Assembly: GCA_033807695.1 (NCBI GenBank)
Contig: CM066303.1
Span: 2,728,001-2,792,000, forward strand
Direction of reading: 5' to 3'
DNA: 64,000 bases
DNA from: Daedaleopsis sinensis
Taxonomy: Eukaryota > Basidiomycota > Agaricomycetes > Polyporales > Polyporaceae
Part shown: piece after piece, positions 1-12,469 of the stretch
How the letters are laid out: each line of letters begins with the position of its first letter
Position numbering within the stretch: the stretch's first letter is position 1
The notes under the pieces: model-generated
Databases searched by the model: none
Told to the model about the DNA's origin: nothing
What the model saw: only the letters and a program-made list of their open reading frames with translations
Program-made: the position numbers and the translations under genes

Positions 1-893
1 CAACCTCACACACCTTGAGCTCGTCGACACCCGGATTTCGCACGCCGTCCTTGCGCGGATCTCACATGCCCACCGTCTCGAGAGTTTGACCCTCCACGGG
101 ACCTTCGAGGAGCCCTGCTCCGCAAGTGTCGTCTTTGGCAGCGACCACATCATCGACGGTGTCCACACATTCTTGCCCCATCTCGAGGAGTTCCGCTTTG
201 TCATGGTCGGGCATGACGATGACCAAGGGCTATTCCAGTCGGTGGCGCAATTCCTCCGTCAGCGCCCAAAGCTGCGCAGGTTGGATTTGGGCTGCTGCCC
301 CTGGGACCTGCTTCACGGAGTTCTCCCAGATTTGGCGGGCCTGCGCGTGCTGCGGGCGCGCATCTCGAATTTCAACGAGGGTACCTTGAAGGCACTCGTC
401 AGTTCTATTCCGAGAGGGATGCAGGCACTCCACGTGGAATGTGCGGTGTCCGACAAGCCCATCGTGCGTGTGTACGAAACTGTCACCCGGAGCTGCCGCT
501 GACGTCTCCACACAGCACGAATACGCCTCTGCGTTCAAAATCTTCTCGTCCATCGGGATGCTGCACCTCGACAGTAACCGGCGGAGACCACAGCCCAACC
601 TCCTTTCCGACAAGGAATACCAGGTGCAGACAGACCAGTGGGCCTCGAACGCGCGCAGCATCGCGCGCGCACTCCCCACTCTCGACTTCGTCGGCTGGCA
701 CGGCGAGCACTACGTCGTCGTGCGCAGCTGCGCGGGAGAGAGCGGGCGTGAGAAGGTCGACCTGAAGGAGCTCCCCGCACGCCGGAGACTGGACTGTGCG
801 AAGGGCGTGGACTTCGGCAGCGAAGACGCGGCATGGATGGAACGGAAGGATCTGCCGATGGACTATGAGACCCCTGGGCTCCAGCAGAGCTGA
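1..893 (+). CDS. F-box/LRR-like protein, 3' part only
   Basis: The gene runs in from the left edge, so the start and any F-box are missing. Two exons fit: up to 463, and 516-893 with stop TGA. The 52-nt intron (GTGCGT...ACACAG) joins in phase 0. The first exon shows degenerate leucine-rich spacing (NLTHLELVDTRI, RLESLTLHGTF, PKLRRLDLGCC, LAGLRVLRARI), as in the C-terminal repeats of fungal F-box proteins that present substrates to SCF ubiquitin ligases. The second exon (HEYASAFKIFSSIGMLHLD...) continues the pattern weakly and ends in a charged, non-repetitive tail. Seen: leucine periodicity and the intron. Inferred: the F-box class, because the diagnostic N-terminus lies outside the window. 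Confidence 0.6.
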
Positions 894-1275
894 TGACTTG
901 TTCGGTGTGTGAGTGGTCCATGTCTCCGGTGACTTCTCGCATTGATCCTTGCTAGTGTTTGTGTAGACGTGTACATATTGTTCTCGGTGTATACTATCTG
1001 TAGATTCTGCGTCGAGCCCGCTGGAGCGGTAGTACTCTGCACGACTGCTTGGAGGTATGTTCTCTGGTTCTCTGCTATCCCGCCCATGAGCTACGACACG
1101 ATGACCTGCTACCACGATCTGCGCGTGAGCGCGATCTCCCGGCTGATAAATCGATCAAGGTCGCTCTAACAAGAGTAAGTAAGTGGAGTAAGTTCTATGT
1201 ACTAGTCTCATACGAGTGGCACTGTGTCAGACTGTGTCAGACTCCTATGCTGGGTACGAGACCAGAGTGAGACCG

Positions 1276-1283
1276 TATAAATA
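1276..1283 (+). promoter_or_regulatory. TATA box of OYE copy 1
   Basis: TATAAATA lies 77 nt upstream of the ATG at 1360, inside a block (about 1215-1360) that recurs almost unchanged before OYE copy 2. The rest of 894-1359 shows no gene; it holds the 3' flank of the F-box/LRR-like gene and this promoter. Confidence 0.6.
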
Positions 1284-1359
1284 GTCGCGGGCGTTCTTCG
1301 GAGTTCAGAGCCCCTTTTCCTCTTTCCCTTCTCTGCTTCTCCCCCTCGAGACCATACAT

Positions 1360-2807
1360 ATGGGGGCTTCCTCTGAAAGTGCAGCCCCTCCTTCCCTCTT
1401 CCAGCCCATTAAAGTCGGCGATGTCACGCTCGCGCACCGCGTAGTCTTTGCCCCTCTTACGCGATTCCGGGCCAACAACCGCGGTACCCACACTGACCTC
1501 GCCGTCGAGTACTACGCGCAGCGAGCATCGGTGCCGGGAACGCTGCTTATCGCCGAGGCTACCAGTGTATCCCGTGCGGCAGAAGGGACGTTGCCCAACT
1601 CGCCGGGTGCATGGAATGACGAACAGGTCTCTGCGTGGAAACGGGTGAGATTATGCTCATGTCTCGTTGCGATAGGTATCTTCGAAGCTGACGAATTTCT
1701 TATCGATCAATAGGTCGCCGATGCGGTTCACGCTAAGGGTTCTCACATTTACTTGCAGCTGTGGGCGCTGGGGCGTGCTGCGAGGCTAGGTCACATACGC
1801 CAGCAGGACCCCGACTTCCCCTACGTCTCTGCGTCGGATGTGCCTCTAAAAGGTAGAGAAGACATCCCTAGACCACTCACAATCACTGGTGCGAAAACAC
1901 CTCGTTATCTGCGCCTCTTTCGTCACTGAATTGCCACGTCCAGAGATCAAGGAATATGTCGCGGCCTGGGCGCAAGCGGCGCGGAACGCGGTGCACACAG
2001 CGGGCCTCGACGGGATAGAGATCCACGCCGCCCACGGGTACCTCATCGACCAATTCACTGAGGACGTGTCGAACAAACGCACAGACGAGTACGGGGGGTC
2101 GATCGAGAACCGCTGCCGCTTCGCACTCGAGATCGTCGACGCGGTCTGTCAAGCGATCGGCGAGCAGAAGACGGCCATTCGCATCAGCCCGTGGAGCACA
2201 TTCCAGGGTGCGTGGATGGCAATTCCACTGTTAGAGAGCGTCGTTGAACGTTGAGGATATACCGTAGACATGCGGATGTCCGACCCCGTGCCGACCTTCT
2301 CCTACCTCGTATCGCGATTGGTCGCGGATCACCCGAACCTCAGCTACCTGCATGTCGTAGAGCCCGGCATAGCGGGCAACATCGACATCGACACGCAAGC
2401 AGGGGAGGTGAGTATTCATATTGCTGCATTGAGTACAGGACTCGCTCACAGTGGCAATTGATGTCAGTCGAACGAGTTCATACGCAAGATATGGCTTCCC
2501 CGGCCCCTGGTCAGCGCCGGCGGGTATACGAGAGAGAAGGCTATCAAGGTCGCAGAGGAGACCGGCCAACTCATCGCGTTCGGTCGAGCATACACAAGCA
2601 ATGTGAGTGTGTAGCCGTTGGCAGCGCAGAGTCATGCCTTGACATGTGTACGCTCTGGCACAGCCCGACCTCCCGCTACGGCTGCTCAAGAACATTCCAT
2701 TGAAGGAATGGGACGAGTCTCTATTCTACCTGCCTGAGGATCCCCATGGTTATATCGACTATCCATTCGCCGACTCTGCGGATACGCAGCACTCGTCTTC
2801 ATTATAG
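1360..2807 (+). CDS. Old Yellow Enzyme-type NADH:flavin oxidoreductase, copy 1
   Basis: FMN-dependent ene-reductase of the OYE family, which reduces activated C=C bonds with NAD(P)H. Six exons: 1360-1644, 1714-1888, 1944-2207, 2268-2407, 2468-2602, 2664-2807, giving 380 residues, a normal length. Aligning by eye to yeast OYE1 shows LFQPIKVGD at the N-terminus, APLTR with the flavin-contacting Thr34, LQLWALG (Gln110, Trp112), the substrate-binding pair His181/His184 and Tyr186 in [14 protein letters not shown], the EYGGSIENR signature, FMN-contacting Arg233 in IRISPW, Arg328 in FGRAYTSN, and HGYIDYP near the end. No signal peptide, so probably cytosolic. It is the first of four tandem paralogues and is closest to copy 2, with which it shares promoter and 3' flank. 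No missing residues seen. The physiological substrate is unknown. Confidence 0.93.
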
Positions 2808-4006
2808 TCCAGGGAACGTCAGGTAGCCTATATAGAGCAGAAAGAATTTGTCAATTGACTGATTTCTGGTGTGAGACGCTATAGTGGCAATAGAACTTAT
2901 TTCGTGAGTTTCGTGTGCCTGTATCCGGCTTTTGTGCTAACGTATGCAGGTGTAGTACTCTGCATCGATTTTGACAGGAGAAGTCCTGCCACTAGTTCAC
3001 TCGAACAAGGCACCAAATCCTCCAGGTAGGAGCGAGTCGATCGTCAAGATTAAGATCTGCACGGCCTTTTGACTCCTCTGTCATCTCAATCTCAAGAGGA
3101 AGATATGGATGTGTCTAGGATGCTTTTTAGCCCGCCTCTGGAGGAGATTCTTAGACAGGGTCGTACGGTGAGCACATCCTTCGACTTCAAAGCCTCTACA
3201 ATGCTCAGAGCAGCCCTTCCCGATCTATGGATATCCGAGCACGATGCGCGAATGGATCGACTCGGAGTACTCAACAGATTGTGCAGGTCTCTCGCGCACG
3301 TTCTGTCTCTGTCGAACAGCTACCTTTCACGCCATCTCTTCTCGCCGATTCTCCACCCTCTGCTTCCAAGCGCATACATCACGCCCACAACCGTTCTGCC
3401 TCACATGCGCTCTGGACTCCATTGTCAACGCGTCTGCAAGCACCATCCTCGTCCCTGAAGCAGCAAGCTACGCCAAATCTGAAGCCTCGGAAAGAGACCA
3501 AGCATAGCTCCCGTCTCACTACCGCTCTGCACATATACCGGAGGTACACCAACCCCAGTGGACGATAAGACCGGTAATAATACGCCGGACTACAAGGTGC
3601 GCCTTTTCTTTCGCAGAGAAGCGGGGCCTCGTGTCCGCACTTGCGCCCATCGCGCCCGAATGTTCAAGTTGCAGCTGTTTGCAAAACGATAGTCACTGGC
3701 CGAGAATGCTTGTTTCGCCGGGGGAAGCATGAAATGCATTCCTCCTGTTGTTTCCAGAATCCAGACCATAGGGCAAATGCGATTTGCGTGCCGCGTAGCA
3801 ATTCGATCTCATACGGCATATGAAATGTATGTAGTGCACCCGTTGCGCACGCGCTGATATGGTCATACGAGTGGCACTGTGTCTCGAGACTCGCTCCTAG
3901 CTGGGTACGAGACTACAGCGATACCATATAAACAGTCGAGGACCTTCTTCGAAGTTCAGAGTCCATCTCCTCTTTCCCTTCTCTGCTTCTCCCCCTCGAG
4001 ACCATA
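2808..4006. other. Intergenic spacer between OYE copies 1 and 2
   Basis: About 2815-2990 is the 3' flank of copy 1 and reappears after copy 2 near 5458-5630. The middle, about 2990-3840, is not part of the duplication. It has short overlapping ORFs in several frames (for example from 3069) but no recognisable domain or supported exon structure. About 3860-4006 repeats the promoter of copy 1. Confidence 0.6.
3927..3932 (+). promoter_or_regulatory. TATA box of OYE copy 2
   Basis: TATAAA in the context ACCATATAAACAG, 75 nt before the ATG at 4007. The surrounding block matches the promoter of copy 1 from 'catacgagtggcactgtgtc' through the CT-rich leader. Confidence 0.6.
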
Positions 4007-5443
4007 ATGAGGGACGCCTCTGAAAGTGCAGCCCCTCCTTCCCTCTTCCAGCCCATTAAAGTCGGCGATGTCACGCTCGCGCACCGCGTAGTCTTTGCTC
4101 CTCTTACGCGATTCCGAGCTAACAACCGCGGTGTCCACACTGACCTCGCCGTCGAGTACTACGCGCAGCGAGCATCGGTGCCGGGATCGCTGCTTATCAC
4201 TGAGGCTACCAGTATATCGCGTGCGGCAGAAGGGACGTTGCCCAACTCGCCTGGTGTTTGGAATGACGAACAGGTCTCTGCGTGGAAACGGGTAAGATTA
4301 ACTCGTTACAATGGGTATCTTTGAAGCTGACAAGCATATCACTTCCTTATCGATCAATAGGTCGCCGATGCAGTTCACGCCAAGGGATCTCACATCTACA
4401 TGCAGCTGTGGGCTCTCGGGCGTGCTGCTAGGCTTGAGCATATACGCCAGCAGGACCCCGACTTCCCCTACGTCTCTGCGTCGGATGTGCCTCTGAAAGG
4501 TAGAGAGGATATCCCTCGACCGCTCACGATCACCGGTGCGATATCACCCTTTCATCTGCGCCTCTTTCGCCACTGAAGTGCTACGTACAGAGATAAAGGA
4601 ATATGGCACCGCCTTTGCACAAGCCGCGCGGAACGCGGTGCACACAGCGGGCTTCGACGGGATAGAGATCCACGCCGCGCACGGGTACCTCGTCGACCAA
4701 TTCATTGAAGACGTGTCGAACAAACGCACAGACGCGTACGGCGGGTCGATCGAGAACCGCTGTCGCTTCGCGCTCGAGGTCGTCGACGCGGTCTGTCAAG
4801 CGATTGGGGAGCAGAAGACAGCGATTCGCATCAGCCCGTGGAGCACATTCCAAGGTGCGTGGATGCGTAATTGCACCGTTAGACCATCATTGAGGGTCGC
4901 TTGTTGCACCGTAGATATGCGGATGTCCGACCCTGTGCCGACCTTCTCCTACCTCGTATCGCGCCTGGCCGCGGATCACCCGAACCTCGGCTACCTGCAT
5001 GTCGTAGAGCCCGGCCATGGGGGCCCCTTCCACAGTGACACTCAAGCAGGGGACGTGAGTATTCATATTGCTGCATTGGATACAGGACCTGTCGCTCACA
5101 GTGGCAATTGATGTCAGTCGAACGAGTTCATACGCAAGATATGGCTTCCCCGGCCTCTGGTCAGCGCCGGCGGGTATACGAGAGAGAAGGCTATCAAGGT
5201 CGCAGAGGAGACGGGCGAACTCATCGCGTTCGGTCATGCATACACAAGCAATGTGAGTGTGTAGCCGTTAGCAGCTGCCAGCCATGCCGGGACTAACATA
5301 TGTACGCTCTGGCACAGCCCGACCTCCCGCTACGGCTGCTCAAGAACATTCCATTAAGGGAATGGGATGAGTCTCTATTCTACCTGCCTGAGGAAGCCCA
5401 TGGTTATATCGATTATCCATTCGCCGACTCTGCGGATACGTAG
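4007..5443 (+). CDS. Old Yellow Enzyme-type oxidoreductase, copy 2
   Basis: OYE-family flavin ene-reductase of 374 residues. Exons: 4007-4291, 4361-4535, 4591-4854, 4915-5054, 5118-5252, 5318-5443. The first five exons have exactly the lengths of copy 1 (285, 175, 264, 140, 135 nt), and introns 4 and 5 are nearly identical, so this is a recent duplicate. Thr34, Gln110, Trp112, His181/His184, Tyr186 and Arg233 are kept. Two features stand out. The Arg aligned with yeast OYE1 Arg348, which binds the FMN phosphate, is His328 (FGHAYTSN). The capping loop after LHVVEPG reads [13 protein letters not shown] instead of [16 protein letters not shown] binding may be altered, but the frame is open and splice sites are intact, so it is called as a gene rather than a pseudogene. 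Confidence 0.9.
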
Positions 5444-5835
5444 CGTCAATAGTGGAGTCCAGGGAACCTCGGGCGGCCTACATAGAGCAGGAAGGATACT
5501 ATGTCGAGGGAATTATTTCTGGTGTGAGACGCTAGAGTGGCAATAGAACTTATTTCGTGAGTTTCGTGTGCCTATGTATGGCTATTGTGCTAACGTATGC
5601 TGGTGTAGAACTCTGCATCGTTTGACAGGCGTTGCGTGCTTATAGTGTGCGGTTGCATCATATCTACCTTCCTGACTGATTGGGTCGCACGGAAGGTGTA
5701 TCGGCCACCGTATCTGACATTTGAGGTAGTCGGCCCTCTCACTAGCAGCAGTGTCAGCGACGGAGGTTTCCACGATAGCCATGTGAGTAACTGCCTCCAG
5801 CTGAATAAGCTCGCTTTAACGCCTTCTCCGTTGCG

Positions 5836-5843
5836 TATATAAA
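5836..5843 (+). promoter_or_regulatory. TATA box of OYE copy 3
   Basis: TATATAAA, 81 nt before the ATG at 5924. The preceding spacer, 5444-5835, begins with the duplicated 3' flank of copy 2 (to about 5630). The remainder shows no gene. Confidence 0.6.
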
Positions 5844-5923
5844 CATGGGATTTCAGTGCTCTCGCACAAGCACTCTCTTACTCCGGTCGTCTGTGCTCCT
5901 GACGCCTCCTGACGCTTTGCACC

Positions 5924-7372
<1,449 letters not shown>

Positions 7373-7904
7373 AGTCTAGAAAGCTTTGAATCAGTGACCA
7401 CGTGCCAGCTGGAATCGTTCGGACGAACGAAAACTTGAGCTTATTACTGAACCAGCCCTAGAGGCATCCGAGTATGCCTCTCACGTTTAGTACGAGAGAG
7501 GTTTGTGACGAACCTAATCAGACGTACTAGGACTATCCTGAATATCTCAGTATGGATAGTACTACGCCGGCACATCTGCAGTTAGGCGCTAGTACAGACT
7601 CAGGCTCCTTCAAAAGTTATAACGCTCGTCCCAACTTTATTCCAACTTCATCCATACGCCCAAAACGTTTCGACAGGTTAGTCTACGTATCGACTCGACT
7701 GTGATAACATTGACTTATTCTCTATGACATTGGGGGATCGATCGACGATAGGGCAGTGCCGACCTGTCGTGAGTCAGCAGAAGACCTTAGTAAGGTCGAT
7801 CCAGATGAGTCAGCTCCTACGTTTGTCTTCTTCGTATAAGTATCGTTGGAGGAGGTCTATGCTGGAGCCTGGTAATCTCCCTCGAGGCCGTCATTTCCGT
7901 TAGT
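7373..7904. other. Intergenic region between OYE copies 3 and 4, with TATA box
   Basis: 532 nt without a supportable ORF. It contains the copy 3 terminator and copy 4 promoter; TATAAG at 7835-7840 lies 65 nt before the ATG at 7905 and is a plausible TATA element. No similarity to the duplicated flanks of copies 1 and 2 was seen. Confidence 0.5.
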
Positions 7905-9357
<1,453 letters not shown>

Positions 9358-9433
9358 GTGGCATCGTAGACTTAGAGGCCGTTCATGTAGGCAATAGAAA
9401 CATATCCAGGAAGGAAAAATACGCCAGCGAGCA

Positions 9434-9439
9434 AAAAAG
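9434..9439 (-). terminator. RNA polymerase III terminator of tRNA-Ala
   Basis: Six T residues on the minus strand, beginning four bases after the 3' end of the tRNA gene, as expected for pol III termination. Confidence 0.75.
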
Positions 9440-9442
9440 ACT

Positions 9443-9515
9443 GGACATGTCCGGGATTGAACCGGACCCCTCTCGCATGCTAAGCGAGCGTGATAACCAA
9501 CTACACCACATGCCC
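9443..9515 (-). tRNA. tRNA-Ala (anticodon AGC)
   Basis: A 73-nt cloverleaf reads on the minus strand. The acceptor stem GGGCATG pairs with CATGTCC and includes G3:U70, the main identity element of alanine tRNAs. The D-loop has TGGTTATCA, the anticodon arm is CTCGC-TTAGCAT-GCGAG with anticodon AGC, and the T arm carries GGTTCAATCC. No intron and no encoded CCA, as is normal in fungi. It lies between the OYE array and the HET gene. Confidence 0.93.
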
Positions 9516-10009
9516 CATGCTAAACCTGACGCGGATAAGTATCAGTGCTCGCAACGATCAAACTCTCAGCGAGAAAGATCGTCTATCATCAATAATTAGT
9601 GTCATGCTAGCTCATCTACGGGTCGACTAAGTACTAAGATCTAGTAAGACGCCATGGTACTTTTTGTCTTTGACATCGACAACTACCTGTGCCACACAAC
9701 CTACATCACAGCTGTTTGATGATAGTCGACCACTTTAGACCTGTTTAGACCTTCTCGCCACTGCCTCGCTGTCACGAATTCACTAGGACTCGCCGGCCGC
9801 TCATGCGCACGCCTCACTGCCTCAGGCTCACCGTTGTCACTATATCTACTATAGGTCATAGGTACAGCTCATAAAAAGTCCTTCGTAACTCACGAAGCTC
9901 TACGCTTTTCTTCTGGTCTCACTACTCCATGTAAGCTATTTAACACTTCGGACGGAAAAGCTTGACTCATCTGGCTCTTAAAAGTTTAGATTTCACTTCG
10001 CCGACTTCG
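9516..10009. other. Intergenic region before the HET-domain gene
   Basis: No supportable gene. It holds the internally promoted tRNA's upstream flank and the presumed promoter of the gene at 10010. No clear TATA box was seen near the start. Confidence 0.5.
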
Positions 10010-11893
10010 ATGTGGCTTCTGGACACGAATACGTTGCGACCCCATTTCTTTACAAGTCCCGAGACAGTTGGGGACGGTTACGCTATCCTCTCACATGTTT
10101 GGGACGACGAAGAACAGTCTTTTCAGGACCTCCAACGAATCCATGACCGATGTAAGACGTCAGGCGAGGACGCGCGCCTTCTACTATCCCCCAAAATCCG
10201 CAACTTCTGTGCTGTGGCAGCTCGTCACCACTACAAATGGGCTTGGATCGACACCTGCTGTATCGACAAGACAAGCAGTGCCGAACTTTCAGAAGCAATC
10301 AACTCCATGTTCCGTTACTACGCTCTCGCTCACGTCTGCTACGTCTATCTCCGCGACGTTCCCATCGAGGGCGCCTTTGAGCCGATATTTGAGCAGTTCA
10401 ATCTCTACGGCGGGCCCGTGCCAGTAGCACCTTTCGCAGACAGCAGGTGGCACACTCGCGGGTGGACCCTGCAGGAGCTCATAGCCCCTCGCGTCGTTCT
10501 CTTCCTCTCGGGCACCTGGCAGTTCCTAGGATCGAAGGCGGATCTCGCAGACAAGCTACACGAGATCACACAGATTCCTGCTGCTGTCCTTCGACTCGAA
10601 CGCCCCCTCTCGGAGATGAGCGTCGCTCAACGCATGTCCTGGGCTGCAAATCGACGCACCACGAGAATCGAGGACGCAGCGTACTGCTTAATGGGGCTCT
10701 TTGGCGTGAATATGCCGACACTCTACGGCGAGGGCGATGTGGCATTCCAGCGCCTTCAGGAAGGTATCATCAGACAGCTACCCGACACTACACTTTTCGC
10801 ATGGATCCCTGATCCAAGGGATTGCCGGAAAGGAGGTCTGTTTGCGACCTCCCCATCCGACTTCGCTCGAAGCTCTATGATCACTTATGTGACTCGCGAA
10901 GTCACACAGAAGAAGAGTAGCATCACGAAAGTACGTCTGCAATGTGAATTTTCCTTCACGGTAGTTGTTGACTACGATCCTCATCAGTTTCTTCCATGGA
11001 AATGGGGGAACCGTTCCGAGTCCGGCGGCTACATGACGTTCACCCTCACACCACACGGTGTGCTGGCGCACCTCCCTATAGTGAGGATAGGCAAGAATCT
11101 CTACGGCGACTTGTCCTGGTCCGACGGGGATTGCCGTATCCTCTTGATTCTTAGATGGCATCGCAACGTCCGCCTTTCTACATCAGTCCCCGTTTTCGAC
11201 ATAGGTCATACTCTCTACAGCGGGACATGGTACTTGCGCACGCATGACGTCTCCATGGCCAAGTATGACATGCTGGATAACGCGACATGGCAAGACGTCT
11301 TCTTTCCTCACCAGAGGGAGTCTGTCCCTTCGAGAGAACCCCTCTATCTACCTTTCAATCACGGCTTCTGTCCCCCAATCCGCATCCCGGAGGGTCTCCT
11401 CGCCAGCTTCATTGCGAAGTACAGAATCGACCTGAGCAGCGTCGAGCTCAAGCATGTGAACCAGCCGTGGTCCGGGGAACCTCCCGCGACGGTCACCTTC
11501 CGATGGCGCATGGAAGGATTCTGCGCGCTACAGGTCGGGAGATGTATTGGCACCAGGCAGGGCCCAGGCTCCGGCGGAGGCGCAGTGAGCAGTCACCTAT
11601 GGGCGAACATCCACGGAGGACCGCAAGCGGACGCATGCACCGACCATCGTCATGATTGTCCCGCGGACCACATCGTGACTTGGCCGCAGCTGTGCAGGAA
11701 GTACGTCGTGGGGTTCCCCACTGCTAAAATCGATGAGACGCATTTGGGGTCGGCGCGGACTAAGAGGGTACTCGAGCTGTGGACGTTCAAGCTGACATTT
11801 GTGCAGAGCTCGTCTGACGATGGCAAGGACTCTCTTACGCTTAGCGACTTTGCTGTAATTTCGGAACCTACGTATGCTGATATACACAAGTAA
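10010..11893 (+). CDS. HET-domain protein (heterokaryon incompatibility type)
   Basis: Single open frame of 627 residues. The start at 10010 (MWLLDTNTLR) is chosen because this is the usual beginning of basidiomycete HET proteins and the upstream codons lack an ATG. The HET domain covers roughly residues 20-270: YAILSHVWDDEEQSFQDLQ, KIRNFCAVAARHHYKWAWID, TCCIDKTSSAELSEAINSM, YVYLRDV, SRWHTRGWTLQELIAPR, and RMSWAANRRTTRIEDAAYCL followed by LYGEGDVAFQRLQEGI. HET domains mediate non-self recognition and cell death in ascomycetes; in basidiomycetes they form large families of mostly unproven function. Residues 270-627 are unrecognised. The stop overlaps a possible donor (AAGTAAGT, GT at 11890); splicing to an AG at 11937 would replace the end with about 30 other residues. 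Confidence 0.88.
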   Translation: MWLLDTNTLRPHFFTSPETVGDGYAILSHVWDDEEQSFQDLQRIHDRCKTSGEDARLLLSPKIRNFCAVAARHHYKWAWIDTCCIDKTSSAELSEAINSMFRYYALAHVCYVYLRDVPIEGAFEPIFEQFNLYGGPVPVAPFADSRWHTRGWTLQELIAPRVVLFLSGTWQFLGSKADLADKLHEITQIPAAVLRLERPLSEMSVAQRMSWAANRRTTRIEDAAYCLMGLFGVNMPTLYGEGDVAFQRLQEGIIRQLPDTTLFAWIPDPRDCRKGGLFATSPSDFARSSMITYVTREVTQKKSSITKVRLQCEFSFTVVVDYDPHQFLPWKWGNRSESGGYMTFTLTPHGVLAHLPIVRIGKNLYGDLSWSDGDCRILLILRWHRNVRLSTSVPVFDIGHTLYSGTWYLRTHDVSMAKYDMLDNATWQDVFFPHQRESVPSREPLYLPFNHGFCPPIRIPEGLLASFIAKYRIDLSSVELKHVNQPWSGEPPATVTFRWRMEGFCALQVGRCIGTRQGPGSGGGAVSSHLWANIHGGPQADACTDHRHDCPADHIVTWPQLCRKYVVGFPTAKIDETHLGSARTKRVLELWTFKLTFVQSSSDDGKDSLTLSDFAVISEPTYADIHK

Positions 11894-12469
11894 GTCAAAT
11901 CTACTCCCACTAGACGATGACACGGCTCGATAGACAGGTTCTCGTCATGTTATTTTCCTCGATTCGTATATGTAGTACATGTAAATAGGGCGTCGAGCCG
12001 TCTGGACATGTATGTTTCCCGGCTCCCTTAGCCTATGTCTCCCGCTCAGTATGCGGTCGATGCAGTGCACATCCTTATCTATCTCGTCAATCCTCTACTC
12101 TCGTCGCCATTCGCTCCGAGTTTCGGGGCCCGGGCGCCGTTTCACCAAGTAGTAGTACCGGTGCTGCCTTGACACGGCGGCTCTCATGCTCCCCTAAGTC
12201 GTGCCCCAGTGATCCTACCCTACCGCTTTGTGCTTGTGTGCGCATTTGGAGAAACTGTCCTATGTCGGAAAGTCATAACTGGTACTTTGAACTTTTTGAA
12301 GTACTAACTTTAACTTGGTCACGGTTCTCGGCGCCTACAAGTTCCGGCAAACCCCGAGCGTCAGAGCAGCTATTCACGGACGACGACCACGTTCACCGCC
12401 CACTGCACTGCGCGCACTGTCCTCCTCCTTCTCACCACCACCACCGCCGCCGACACTACGGGGCCCGCG
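11894..12469. other. Intergenic region between the HET and AKR1 genes
   Basis: No gene seen. The last 60 nt before 12470 are CT- and CACC-rich, consistent with a 5' leader of the palmitoyltransferase gene. Confidence 0.5.

Noticed and set aside
9962..10009. Upstream extension of the HET gene
   Set aside because: It would start at TTG; the first ATG at 10010 gives the family-typical MWLLDTN start.
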